A stretch of DNA of 64,000 nt from Ilex aquifolium (GCA_951799425.1 OX637396.1:39113901-39177900), one strand, 5' to 3'. Counted from the stretch's first letter, positions 37,961 through 50,362 are shown. Notes: a model not told the origin generated them from the sequence alone. Numbers and translations are program-made.

Positions 37961-39928
37961 TTAGATCTTTTCTAACACAATTTTCTTGATTTTTCTCCAT
38001 GTTAGATCACTCACCATATATGGGAAATAGACAGACTTCAAAAAAAGGGTCTCATTTAAAATTGATGAAAAATATATTAAAAAAGGTATCACTCCGATAA
38101 AATAGCCTCAGCATGCTAATGGAATAATGGGAATGGAGATATTGTTGAGATATATTGGTGCTTTGGGGGCCACCTGCTAGCAAAAACTGAGGTTTATTGT
38201 TCAGGCTTAGCACGTAAAGACATTAAGGGTTCAGAAAAGAAAGTCCATATGGGTGTTATAATTGATGGCCATCTTCAATTGAAATGGGCAAACATGAAAG
38301 ATTTCCATATCTGGAATGCAAATGGACATCACTGTCAAGAAGAAAATCCCAACCCTAAAAACATAGAAATGCTTCCCAATCCTATCTTGTTTCACCATAC
38401 TCCTCCTTGCAAAACAGTCTTTTATACGTCTCGGTTTTGCATGATTTGCAGATGATTGCATTCGTTGGTATGATCCCATTACTTTTCGTAAACCTTGGCC
38501 CTATGAGTGACTTGGACTTAGAACATGTGGGTTTACGTCTTGCCCTTTATTTGATCACCGAACCAATCTATGCAGGTTGAAAAACACTCTTTCGTAAGAG
38601 AGTTTTTGATATTTCACCAATAATCCAGCACTATCCACCCACTCAACTATGTTTATGCATCATGCTAGTTCTTGTTTGGTCTATGTCTCAATCATTTACA
38701 AGTTAAGCAAAGCAAAGCTCAACGATTTAAACGAATAATTGCTCAAAGATAGAAATTCTAACCAAGGAGGAATGCATTAATAGGATTTGGTAGGCACAAA
38801 AGCATAAAAATCTATCTGGAAAAATTATTCATAATATTTGAAGCAAAGACCACTTGATAATTTACCTTATTTAGAAAAAAAGAATAAGTTAGTGCAAAAT
38901 CTAGATTATCAAAACCATAAACAACTTTATTTTGCAGATTGGTTAGTGCATATTGATGGTTACAATTTAATCGGGTAACATGTCAATTTACGACCCAATA
39001 AACTCAAATAGGCTCCATCACAAAAACTTGCGATCGACTCAACTTTCTTAACATTATAGAATCAAAATTTTGATCTTTTTTAAAGTTGAAAGTTAACCCG
39101 ATTAAGTTGTATTGTTTTCAACGATTTTGATACGGCATCGAATTCACCACGATAGACTTTTCACTTTCTTAGTTGCATTCTAAGTCATTACGTTCTCTTT
39201 CATTGCTCTTATATATACATCAAATTTTTAGTGATGTTTGCCATGCCAAGAACGTCACCTATTGTTTTTTTTGGAAGGTAAACTGTATTCATTCATAGAA
39301 AATATACAAAAGAAAGAGCGTAGCTTATATGACAGAATGCGATACTCACAACCACACATTCTAGAGTTACTCGAGATTAGGGTTAAGAGGGATGAGATAA
39401 TTAAGAGAAGGTACCGAGTCAAGTGTGACATTTCAACCTTTAGAATATAATGTGCTTAAAGCCGGATAAGTCCATCCTAAATCGAATAATATTGTACAAA
39501 TGATGGTTTATTTTTGATAAAATATAATGACGGATTGGATTGTGATAAATTTTGTATAAAAATGAAACCACCCTTTTGGTGGGACACGCCCCACACGAGA
39601 ATGTGTAGTTGCGAAGAGGATGAATTGTGACGACCCAAATCGAAGAATCTAAAATTCCAGGGGCATATAAATCAAAGAATGAGGTTAGATGTGGGTGACA
39701 AGTCAATGTATCTCATCCCATATCAACTTGTTAAGTGTGTGAAAATTGCCCTACAAGTGGAGACTTTGGACTTCCATCTTAAACTGCATTTTAAAGCATA
39801 AGAATTTCATACCCGAAACTTACTCAAAATGGATAATATTATAGAGTGACAGGCATGAGGTCAAAACAAAAACACCTTCGGATACATACAACTTTTTTTT
39901 TGATTGTTCTTTATTAGTGAAGGCAGAG
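37961..39928. other. Intergenic stretch, no supported gene
   Basis: 38150-38600 is less AT-rich and has overlapping short frames (68 and 82 residues) on both strands, without start context, splice pattern or a recognised domain. The rest is AT-rich and unrecognised. Confidence 0.4.
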
Positions 39929-41802
39929 GGCGGGCCTTAGCGCAACAATAAGGTTGTTCCATTGTGACTTGGAAGTAAGGATGTCAGTGGACCGAAGCGG
40001 GGGCGGGGGGGTGTAGTCTCCATCCCGTACCTGCATAAAAAAACTCCGTCCATCCCCGGTCCACCCACGTTAATGGGTATAGTTTTCATTTCCATCCCCG
40101 TCCGCGGGTAAATTTCTAATCCTCGCCCCCGTCCCCACTTCTCCCGTACCCGCCCAAGCCCAAGCTAACATAATCCAAAAATTCTAAATAAATCTAACAT
40201 TTTAAATAATCCAACAACATTGTAAATAATCTAACATAATCTAACACAACATAATGCAGCATAATATATTCCAACATAACACAAACAACAAATGTTTAAA
40301 ATGTTGTGTTCTCGTGTATTTCAAGGTTTTTATAAGGGAAGAGTACTAAAAGGTAGTGTTTATTGCACTCCCACATTCTGCGAATTAAGAAAACTATACA
40401 AAATGACGGGTGTTTTGGTGCAGATACAACATGAGGTGGAATTAGACTATTGATTCAATTCGAACATGAGGTGGAACTAGCCTATTTATTCCATTTCAGT
40501 TTGTACCAGATTGTATTACTATTTTTTCTTATCAAAACTATACTGTGTTTGGGTATGAGGTTTAGACAATGTATAATAAAACCTTTGTTCTATAAGCAAT
40601 CCTTATTCCTATAAAGATGAAAGAATTCTTGCATCCAATCTCATCAAATACCAGGATTTGTAAAGAAAACTTTTGGAATTTATGGCGATGAGCTAGCCTT
40701 ATAGTATATGGTCATTTTGGATTTTAATAAAGGATCCCTTAGTAATAGGCTAATCCACCTCATTCAACCAACAAATCTAACACAGACAAGTTTCACGCTC
40801 AAGATGTGCAGGATAGAAACAATAAGAAGACGAAACCCTAATTACACAAAATTCGGGAAGACAAAAAAAAGTAAAATCTACAAGTTCATAACAAGAACAT
40901 AAACACACTAATACCTAATGCCTCCACTCAAAGGTCCGTAAATGAAAATTAACACATACACACACATCAATATGAATGTATATTTGAAATCACACAATGA
41001 AACTAAGCTGACAACTAATTTGTGAACTAGGAGTGGTCTCAAATATCTTAATTTTCAAACAAAATTAGTAGCATATACATACAAATTGAGCCAAGCATAG
41101 ATGATAGAGTGTCCATGCAAGCACAAAAGTACATATATGGTACCTTGAAACTGGTCGGAGAGATGAGATGGTAGGGTAGAACTTTACCCGGTCTGCTGGA
41201 TTGAAACTAAAATGGATTAGGTAAGAATGAAACTCGAATGGATTATGAGAGATTGAAATTCAAACGGATTAGGAGATATTGTAACTCAAATTGCAGTGTA
41301 GGTAACGTATTCGGTTCCTCTTCAACAGAGAAAAATAACAGAGAGAGGGACTTATCTGTCCTGGTAAGCCGACAGTTAGCGACGATGGAAACCTGCAATC
41401 AACAATGGAGGGAGAGACAATAGAAAGAGAGAGACAGAGCGATGGAGGCTGCTGATAGAGGAGAGTAAGTTAGGGCTGCGGATTAGGAGAGTATATATAT
41501 AACTGGTATAGCGAGGGCGAGGCGGGGGTAAGGGTAAGTCTATCCCCGCCTTCATCCTCGCACATGTTTATACATGTATTCTCGTATACGTCCACCGTTC
41601 AATACGTATGGTCCATCCCTGGTTCAAATGGGGCGGGTTTTGACGAATACTCGTTTTCCCCCGATCCACTGTCATCCCTACTTGGAGGTCACGAGTTCGA
41701 GTCACGAAAACAGTCTCTCTGCTTGCAGGGGGTAAGGTTGCGTATATTTAACCATCTCCAAATCTAGAAATGCGGAAATCTCGTGCACTGAGTATGCCCC
41801 TT
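39929..41802 (+). mobile_element. Au-like tRNA-derived SINE split by a hAT element
   Basis: 39929-39975 (GGGCGGGCCTTAGCGCAACA..., ending in GTGACTTGGAAG) and 41681-41802 (CTTGGAGGTCACGAGTTCGA..., then GGTAAGGTTGCGTA and GTGCACTGAGTATGCCCCTT) join into the common plant Au-SINE pattern. A-box CTTAGCGCAACAATAAGG and B-box GAGTTCGAGTC are present. The 1.7-kb hAT element at 39976-41680 lies between. Confidence 0.85.
39976..41680. mobile_element. Non-autonomous hAT element with GC-rich ends (copy 2), inside a SINE
   Basis: 1705 bp. The ends TAAGGATGTCAGTGGACCG / CGATCCACTGTCATCCCTA match copy 1. The duplication is CTTGGAAG (39968-39975) / CTTGGAGG (41681-41688). The first about 300 bp and last about 190 bp align with copy 1, while 40284-41490 is extra. 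That interior includes a purine-rich leader-like part (41330-41470: GAGAGAGGGAC, ACAGAGCGATGGAGGC). It may be an inner piece of the parent transposon or captured DNA; no reading frame tells which. Confidence 0.9.
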
Positions 41803-42321
41803 AATAGTGGAAGACAAAGTATTGAAAATGATTCGAAAAAGAGTCCGTTCTTAGAATTGTTGATGGAATGGGGTCTAGGGCTTGTGCATGTTATAACCTA
41901 ATGCTTATGTTTTGGTTTGATCACTTTTTTTTGAGCTTGGCTTGCTATGGCTAAACAAGGCTCTTATACAGCGCCTATTTCTCATGATATGTTCTTCCAT
42001 TAAGGTCACTAAGAGGCCAGAGTCTAGGCCCTAGATACAAATACTGTCATGAGTAAGAAGTGGAAACAAATACTCCCTTGAGTTCAACAGTGGTTATTGT
42101 GGCATGAGTTGAGATATAGCATATTTATGAGGAACAAGGGTGACTAGTCCTCAGAGAGTGTGAAAAATGATTGAATATGAGACATTTAAGTTATCAAAGA
42201 CTAAACTCAACCATTGAAACACTATTAAAAGTTTCATTTTTGGTGGGTTAATATACTTCAAAGAGGTAATTCTTAATCATTCATTGGTCATGACAATAAC
42301 TTGATGGCCATATAATATCAG

Positions 42322-43282
42322 CAGGGGCAGAGCCAGAAATTTTGATTAGGGTGGACACTTTAATTACGCACTCTAATTTTTTTCTCCTAATCAATCACAC
42401 TATATAATATATTTATATTTATTATATTATATTTGATATATAAAGTCCATTGAACATAAAAAATACCAAAAAAATGTATATTGTCAGGGGTGAAACTATG
42501 AATGTCTATGAGGGGGCAAAATATAACTAGTATAAAAAAATATTTAGCCGAAATTGATACAAAAAAATTCAGTTCAAGAATGACAAAAAAATAAGAATCA
42601 AAACAAAATTATTATGAAATAATAAATTCAATTTTTATTTAGTCGAAACAAAATCCTAACAAAAAGACATAAAATTTTTTTTTAGTACATTTTTAACCTA
42701 ATTATATATTTCAATAAAATATAATTTTTTTTAAAATCTCTAAAATTTTGTATATGAATTAAATGTAAATTAATTTTTCACTAATTTTCTATCAATGCGC
42801 ATTATCACAAGTCCGTAGTAAAATTATTCTTTATTTAGTTGCAAAATTTGGTTGAGATCATTATCATCTTATAGAGAAATTCCTTATTCGAAATAGTTTG
42901 AAATATTTTTGGGTTACAACCTTTTATCTTTTATATACAATCGTATTTTATTAGATTATAGACTACTATTACTTAAAAAATGGTAAATGAGAACTAAAAA
43001 CTGTTCTTAAAAAGTAACGAACATTATGTTAGATAAATAGAAATATTGTATATTCGTCAATATACAAATAAATCATTGACTCAATCCAAAACTAACATTT
43101 ATTTTAGAGGGTTAGTGGTCCACTAATTTATTGAAAAAAAAAAGACTAGAACCATTGAAATTTTCAAAAATTTAGGGGGGACAAATATAATATATAAAAT
43201 AATTTTATGAGTCATCATCTAAGGTGGTCAAAAAATGAAGGGGTACAAGTGCCCACCTTGATCCCATGTGACTCCGCCCATG
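42322..43282. mobile_element. Non-autonomous hAT element, CAGGGGC termini
   Basis: 961 bp. Left end CAGGGGCAGAGCCAGAAATT, right end GTGACTCCGCCCATG; the plant hAT group with CAGGGGCGGAGCCAG ends is well known. Flanks AATATCAG (42314-42321) and AATAGCAA (43283-43290) agree at 6 of 8 bases. The interior is AT-rich and non-coding. Confidence 0.8.
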
Positions 43283-43599
43283 AATAGCAATGCTTTTGTT
43301 AATATAGAATCAATTGGTCCACTAGTCTACAATGCACGTGGGTAAACTAGTGGCAGCCATGCACCCCAGCTTTTGTTAGGGCATTTTGTATTGGATTCTG
43401 AGAGACGCTTTTCGGAAACACACTAATTCAATTATCCACGTTGATTCTAAAACGTGGAAAACATTTTGAAATGCACATTATTACAGATTTTTTTTGTGGT
43501 TGGGTAGGCCTTTTCGCTCAAGTTCATCCAATAACACTATTCAATCATAAGAACTGCTCAGAGAGTGTGGTCAAGTGTAAGCAGTTAAGTTATAGGACT

Positions 43600-43830
43600 A
43601 GATACCGTATCCAAAAAAAGAATTTGGTACTGTACTTCCAAAATTTATTATTTCAATGAGTATTTTTATAATTTATGTGAGTAATTTTTTAGTTAAAAAA
43701 TTTATCATTTTTGTGAGTAATTTGTCACTTTTGTGGGTTTTTTTACCACTATTATGGTAACTATTTTTATCATTTTTCTTCGATACCACAACAGTTATAA
43801 AAAACATTTACAAATGTGTTAAATATCGGT
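43600..43830 (+). repeat. TTTATCACTTTT-type degenerate array
   Basis: Shares the order 'GGTAC..., AAAATTTATTATT, AGTTAAAAAATTTATCA, TTTTGTGGGT, ACCACTATTATGGTAACTAT, TTCGATACCA' with 62335-62590 (there with small changes). The 33240-33470 array is related in reverse. Unclassified dispersed family. Confidence 0.6.
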
Positions 43831-43919
43831 ATTATACCGAATTTTTTTTTCCCGGAAGCAACAAAAGAGAATCCGACTTGATTTGTGGTGTTAAGTCATC
43901 CTTATCGATGAGGTCACAG

Positions 43920-44133
43920 AGGATTCAGTGTAACAGTGATACCATGTCATCATAATAAACATGTAAGATTAGTAAATCACACCAACTTTTATAATCACCA
44001 ATAACTCATTTAATAACTATTGTCATGTGGGATTCATCAGGTTCACTTGTCCTGCTTATTTGTTTATTACCGGTCGGTGACAATATGTAATGGTGGTGAA
44101 GACGTGGTATGACTGTTACATTAGATATTGAAA
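43920..44133. mobile_element. Foldback MITE with long inverted arms, family member 1
   Basis: Left arm ATTCAGTGTAACAGTGATACC...; right arm read inward TAATGTAACAGTCATACC. Same arm words as the elements at 44850, 52553 and 53075. The target duplication was not resolved. Confidence 0.6.
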
Positions 44134-44849
44134 AAATACTATTTGGACCTAATTTATGAACCTAATTCAATTCAACACTTGGATTGAAAGTGGTTTTCGT
44201 CTAACATTTAAAACTTTTAATTAATTTAATGACTGCATTGAATTAGATCCTTATAACATTGCTGTTAAATATTTAGCCATAGAAAGACTTGGAAGAAAAC
44301 AAGCATGTGCCTTGACATTAAGGATAACACTATAGTACTAAAATGTAATCTTTTGGTACCATGCCGAAAAAAAATTAATATTGCTAATATTGGTTTGAGT
44401 TTTTGTACTATTGATCACCAAAATCGAAAAAATAAGATGAAATAATAAAATAATAAATATTTCCAAGTGTTGTATAATGATTGGATACAAAAGAGTATAA
44501 CTTTTCGATACCATATTCAAAGTTCGCCATTTAAGGCCAAAAAATGACAGCATTAGACAAATGCATGGAGGCCCATAGGCTTGGAAGAGAAACCCATGGT
44601 ACAAGTTGTAGCACCACACAAATTGATCGAAAATAAACATGTCAAGGGGTATTATTCAAAGAGGTTGGTATTAATAGTTATTTAATGAGGGTCTTTCATT
44701 TGCCTTTCAACTATAACCACCAATTTTATTCACATTAAACATGTGTTAAACAGATAGCCAATAGTTTCTTAGCACTTACTTCATATAAACTTAAATCTTC
44801 AAAAAACTTGTTTAAGTGTTGACCCAAAAATCTCTAAGAGAAATGAGAA

Positions 44850-45400
44850 AATATTCAATGTAACGGGTTATACCATGTCATTACTGCACCGTTACGTGGT
44901 GTAACAATCAAATAAAAGACTTACCAATCAATAAGAGAACCCTGTCACGTTGAGTAACTACTCAATCCATGTTTTTTTATTAGAACTCAATCTACGTAAG
45001 ATAATAGTTATTCCATGCTAAAAAATGAGGTTAATTCACCTAGGTTTTTTTATTTAAATGGTGATATCACGTGATAGTAAGAATCGAAATTTCGTTTCGG
45101 TGTACTTGGAAAAGAAAACGTTTCAGAAACAAGATTAAAACAAAGAAAAATTTAAAAATTTATTTTCAAAACATTAGTTGAAACATATCGAAACATAAGT
45201 CAAAATATGCTGAAACATCCCAAACTCTACTGAAACAACTCAAAACATAGGAATTATGATATTCAATTAATGTTTTATTTTGGTCTCCGTGAAAACAAAA
45301 ATATTTCCAACGTTTCGAATGTTTTTAAAAGAAATTTAATTCTTTGCGTGACAGTGACAGCAATGACACAGTATCACTGCTACAGATCAGCCAATCGTAC
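44850..45400. mobile_element. Foldback MITE, family member 2, split by a hAT MITE
   Basis: Left arm near 44858-44920 (AATGTAACGGGTTATACC, CACCGTTACGTGGTGTAAC). The right arm lies in two parts on each side of 45079-45347: GGTGATATCACGTGATAGT and CAGTGACAGCAATGACACAG. The arms pair only when the insertion is removed. The centre is AT-rich. Confidence 0.6.
45079..45347 (+). mobile_element. Small hAT-like MITE, GAAACATTTTGA family, copy 2
   Basis: 269 bp with ends AAGAATCGAAATTTC / GAAATTTAATTCTT and an 8-bp duplication GTGATAGT (45071-45078) / GTGACAGT (45348-45355). The body aligns with the reverse complement of 37600-37952. It sits in the right arm of the foldback element. Confidence 0.75.
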
Positions 45401-46597
45401 TTGTGAGAGTATTTTCTTCTAGGCTGGCCGGCAATGTAACTTTGCTTTCCTGACCCAAAAAAATAATTGCAGATAGCCCCTCCAAGTTGTGCATGTGGCA
45501 AGCTTTCAAACTTGGCTTAAAACTATACACCTTTGATTGAAGAAAACTTTATAGTACAAGAAAGTTCAGTGTACTTGGCTAGAAATTAAGGAAAGATATT
45601 TGAATATACAAACGTGCATTGAGGGTACATGACCAATTTGTAGCATGGGTTTCACATGAAATATTAACCCCTTTTTTATTTCTGCTATGTTATCTACACT
45701 ATAGGGGTCTTCAAAAGGGCCATGTTTTCTTACCTTCTCAATCATATCAGACTTGTGGCTATAGATCATTCTATGGGGAATGATCATTTGAAGAAATCTC
45801 AAAAAATCTTGGCTGGTGCCGTACCACAAGTTCTAGCTCAATAGAGACTAGTTCCAACTCATTTGGGGTAGAGTTGAAAATGTCAATTACGACTTGATAG
45901 GGATTAGGTTAAATTATGATGATCAGTTGAAAAAATTGAGATCGAAAATGTTAGAATCGTTCGTAACATTTTAGAATCGATTCCAAACGAACCCATTTAA
46001 TTCAACTCAATGGATTTTGTATCGTAATTATTTGCGATCAACGATATAGTAATTTTCAGTTTGGAACTGAAAAATAAAGTTTTAAAATTAGATTTTTTTT
46101 TCCTTAGTGAGGTAGAAAAGTTTACAATCTCGAGTTTTATACTGTTCAATCGGATTAAGTTACAACTGATCAAACACGTCAAATTAATGAATTATATGAA
46201 TTCAATATTTCAAAGATCATTTTAAAAAAAAAAACCTGAAATCGATAATAAATAATTGATTCTATTGGATCATAACTTGATCTGACTTGATCGTCATCTT
46301 CAATGACATACCCAAAAAGAAGAAAATGCTATACTTTTTAACTGATGATTCATATATTTTGGTATATGATAAGCACACGAGATGACCTATATTCTGGTCG
46401 GTACTCCATTATCAAATCACTTAGTCCCAAAGTGGCTTCACTTCCAGAGGCCCTGAAAGCCTCAATCAGTGAAATGTGTTATCTTTTTTGGAATGAAAAA
46501 AGAAGGGTGAGGACAAAAGAGAGTATGTAGAGATTGTCTTGATAGGTCTTCATTGGTAGAATCATGACAGCACGTGATACTCTTTTCGAAAACGAAT
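45401..46597. other. Intergenic, nothing recognised
   Basis: AT-rich DNA with short frames up to 87 residues on either strand, none with recognisable content. Confidence 0.5.
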
Positions 46598-46712
46598 TTA
46601 ACTAGGTTAGTATAACGGTCAACCATTTAATTTCAATGTGGATTTCAAAATTTGAACCTCTAACCTTAGAATGAGAAGTTTGATCAGTATTCCACTGGAC
46701 CACCCGTGGCAG
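46598..46712 (-). mobile_element. tRNA-derived SINE, family X, copy 1
   Basis: Minus strand from 46712. A-box-like GGTGGTCCAGTGGAATACT, B-box-like GAGGTTCAAATTTTG, then ATCCACATTGAAATTAAATG and GGTTGACCGTTATACTAACC. It shares the whole layout with 47745-47860 on the other strand. Target duplication not resolved. Confidence 0.72.
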
Positions 46713-47189
46713 GGAAATGTGTTATCGAGTGGTTGGTCCACTTACCCAGAAACCAAAGAAAAGGTTTTGTTCTCGTATCTGTGAATATCTATGGGTTCAA
46801 TCATTCTACCTCATCATCGAAAGTGGACTCCATAGGAGACTAGCTTTTCAAAATTTCTAGGAAAGTGATTTGGATAGAATAAGGAACTTTCGATTGTCCC
46901 ATTCTCTACTAAAGAAAAGCACTTGAAATATACAAAAGTGCATGCATGTGACCTAAACATTTAACTCGTTTTACTTTTGCTTTCTCGAATGAACAAATAC
47001 AAGCATGTTGTGCTACTCCTCATCCTCAAACTATCAAAAAATTTATCTAAACTTGAACATATTTGTGTTTGCACACACACACACACACATGGTGATAATG
47101 TACATAGAAAGTTTTTTTTTTTTTTAAGAAGAGTGATCAGGGTGATCAGACAGAACAACACTCTCAGGATGTTACCTTGAGGTTTCCAC

Positions 47190-47400
47190 TCACTATAGAA
47201 TGTTTGGTTTGAGCCATAGCTACTGACTTGGGATAGTCGAGTTTGTCACTACTGCACCACTGAAAGTAAGTTGGACATTCAACTCTTCCAGCAATACTTG
47301 GTTCAGAGGAACTATTACCGCAAGCGAATTCGAACCCATAATCACCAAAGAAGGAAGGGACTTTTACTCTCTACTGATTTACATAGATAGTTAATCAGAG
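47190..47400 (-). mobile_element. Possible tRNA-derived SINE
   Basis: On the minus strand ATGGGTTCGAATTCGC (47320-47335) is a good B-box. It is preceded by GTAGAGAGTAAAAGTCCC and followed by GCGGTAATAGTTCCTCTGAA. No convincing A-box and no resolved ends. Confidence 0.35.
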
Positions 47401-47744
47401 ACTAAGACTTCTAAAATCCTTGAAAATGGAAAAGAAGGTAAACCTTTTGGAGGTAAGCAAACATCGATGTGATGCTGGTCTAAGGCTCTTTGACACACTC
47501 AAGTTAAATTTGGTGGGTAATATAAGACTAACAAAGCATGGATTCTTATATGCTTCAAGTGTTCTATCTGGGTTATTTGTTGCATATCCTGTTCATGGAT
47601 TTTGATTTCTCTTTATAGGCAAGAGGGTGAAGGTAGTTTTTATAGAGTGGTGGATGAGGATGTGGTAATTGATTACTCTTTTGATGGGAGTGACAATTGT
47701 TATATTCATGTCTAATTCTCAATTCTAATTAATTCAACCACTTA

Positions 47745-47860
47745 GTGGGGTGGTCCAGTAAAGTATCGTTCGAACTTCTTACCTAGAAGTTGGAGGTTTT
47801 AATTTTAGAGTCCACATTAAAGTTCGGTAGTTGACTGCTATGCTCACCTAGTTGTTCCCG
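47745..47860 (+). mobile_element. tRNA-derived SINE, family X, copy 2
   Basis: Starts GGGGTGGTCCAGTAAAGTAT, has a degraded B-box region GGAGGTTTTAATTTT, then GAGTCCACATTAAAGTTCGG and GACTGCTATGCTCACCTAG. Order and spacing match copy 1 at 46598-46712 in inverted orientation. Confidence 0.72.
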
Positions 47861-48299
47861 AGAGAAGTAACAAGTGTGGTCAGAGACTTCATAATCCCAC
47901 TAGTGAGGACCTATTAAGGTGGTTTTTGAGTACTCTCCTTTATCCGTACTCCTTTTTTGATTAGAAAAAAAAAATATCTAACTAATTCAAATATAGTCGT
48001 AATTGATGCACCAAACATATCTCGACTCCAATAGGGGTTTCTCTTGAATTTTTCATTGCGACATTTTTTTTTTCCTTCATCCCTCTCGAGTTTCATGTAT
48101 TACATCGTGATTTAATTTGGTGAAAAAAATCATCTACATTATGCAGATAATGAAATTTCTGAACATTACGCTAACCAAATTTTGAGACCAATTTTTTTTT
48201 ATTTTTTTATAGTGTTTAAATCTATACCGACTATTTTTTAAAATTCAGCGATTGATCATCGTGATTAAAACCGAATACAACATATTTAAGTGACAAAAT

Positions 48300-49222
48300 T
48301 TGAGCCTTGTTTGGTAAGAGGGAAAAACGGGTGAATGGAAATGTGAGGATGAAAAATGAGAGGGAATGAAACATTTTTCATTGATGGGTGAGAAATAAAA
48401 AGTGGATGGAAAGGAAAAAGGGAAAGAAAGAATTTTCTTTGGGCCCACCATTTTTGATCCACCCAAATATGGACGGAAAATGGGAGAGGATTGCTGGCTA
48501 AAAAAGGTAATTGAGTTAATTTACATTTATACCCTTATTAATTGTATATTTTCTATAACTATCATGTTAAGTACTATTTGTATAAATGACACAATTTTAA
48601 AATATTGTTACTTATACATGGTAAGACACCTGATGGCATTATTTAATTATTTTTTTATAATAAAATTCTAAAACACATATGTAATTTTTTTTTTTCATAT
48701 CGAACAATAAAGAAAAATTATATTGTAAGAAGTAAATGCTAAATAATTTTTTTTCCATTTCTCTTCTAAATGAAACATGTACTATAAATTCAAGTGGAGT
48801 CTATTATATATAAGTGATTCAAACACTGATTAACAATAAATTTATAATTTCAACTTCAAAAGACGTTATAGATTTATAATTTCGTCTATTTACAGAGTAG
48901 CTCGGGTTGTTGACTATTATTTTTGGTATACATATTCATATTTATTTATTTTTATAACTAATTAGAGTGACACAGAATCCCTTAAATTTATTTATAATAA
49001 ATAATTATTTATATATATATAAGAGTATAATGATAAATTAAATACATGTATCTTTTTTTTTTTAATTTTTTTCTAATATCAAATAATAAAAAATTAATTC
49101 TTTCAACTTTTCATCTATAATACAAAACACAAAAAAAAAAAAAATATTATTCTTTCCTTCAAATATGAAAAATATATTCTCACACTTTTTCATCTCTCGT
49201 ACCGTACCGAACGGATCATTAA
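48300..49222. mobile_element. Candidate TIR element (MITE-like)
   Basis: The left end GAGCCTTGTTTGGTAAGAGG and the right end read inward, GATCCGTTCGGTACGG, resemble the GTTTGGTA-type termini of plant MITEs. Inside both ends are purine-rich GGAAAGGAAAAAGGG / TTCTTTCCTTC runs that pair. No clear target duplication. Confidence 0.45.
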
Positions 49223-49528
49223 TATCTAATCTTAAAACTGAGTGAGCGGAGGGATGTGCTCACTCTTACATGTCCTTTTCGATCTCCGTAAAAATTTCGG
49301 CTGAGTCAAACAGCCCAAGCTTGATTCGATGTGGACCGTTGACGTGACCGTAGTGGCTCTGGCCCCACCATTAGATCACTAACCTCAGTGGGCCCAAAAT
49401 GCAGTTTTTCCTGTTATTAACTATTTGTCCCCACCAACCGTCGTATGTACCTTACCTACCATACCAACCCATCATCTCTCTTTGTACAAGCAGTATGTAT
49501 GTTAATGTCATACGACCTGTTTTTGTAG

Positions 49529-50352
49529 GGGCTAACTACAGTCCATACCCCTTATTTTTTATCAGACTTAGATAACGAATATGTTTTTTAAAAATATTTT
49601 GCCAAAAAAAATATCAAATTAATTTGGTTGGTTTGATTAGTGGGTCCCATTAGAAAAAATTAAGAAAATGTCCCACTAATCCAATTATACGTATTAATCA
49701 GGTAAACTTTTGATAAATTTTTTTGGTAAACGTAACAGTATTCATGGTATAAACTTGAATAATGATATGAATACCAAATTTTTAATAAATTTTAGATACC
49801 AAATGGTGTGACATATTGCAAGTTACTTGATGATTAATGAAAGTTAGTGGGACCCATTAACTCAATTATTCACAATCATTTTGGTAAAAAAAAAATTGAT
49901 AAAAGTAGAAAAATGGTATTCGGACCTCCTTTGGGGATCTAATCAACTATCGCTATTGGATTGAAAGTGGACTCTATTTAACAATTTAATTCACAACTAT
50001 TTCAATCGAGCAATTCTACTGGGACTTAATTTATTAACATAATTTGCTGACTTAATCCACTATAACTCTTTGATTGATTTTGGATTCCATTAAAAATCGA
50101 AACTTATTGTTAATCTAATAGTGACAATGAAACCACATCATCAAATCAACAAATTAGGTTTAAATTGAAGTACTCAATTCAATAACTATTTTAAATTAAG
50201 TTATCAAATTGGGTCCCTATAACATTGCTCGTAAAAGTTTTGGTAAGTGTATTATTTTATAAACTTTGGGGACGATAGTGATATTTCAAAATATCAATAG
50301 AGGTGTCGATGGATGTAGGTAAAAGTACAAGGGATGCCACCACAATTTACCC
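49529..50352. mobile_element. MULE-like element abutting the DAD1 core promoter
   Basis: Right end read inward GGGTAAATTGTGGTGGCATC, a classic plant MULE terminus; left end GGGCTAACTACAGTCCATAC. Flanks TTTTTGTAG (49520-49528) and TTTTTGCAA (50353-50361) agree at 7 of 9 bases. The next bases are the DAD1 TATA box. No coding capacity. The right end is firm, the left less so. Confidence 0.58.
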
Positions 50353-50362
50353 TTTTTGCAAT

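Noticed and set aside
38231-38479. Overlapping short frames on both strands in a less AT-rich patch
   Set aside because: No recognisable protein features; no start or splice support.
35121-47335. tRNA-gene-like A/B boxes at 30.4, 35.2, 41.7, 46.7 and 47.3 kb
   Set aside because: None has a paired acceptor stem or full cloverleaf; all sit in longer SINE-like bodies, several with target duplications.
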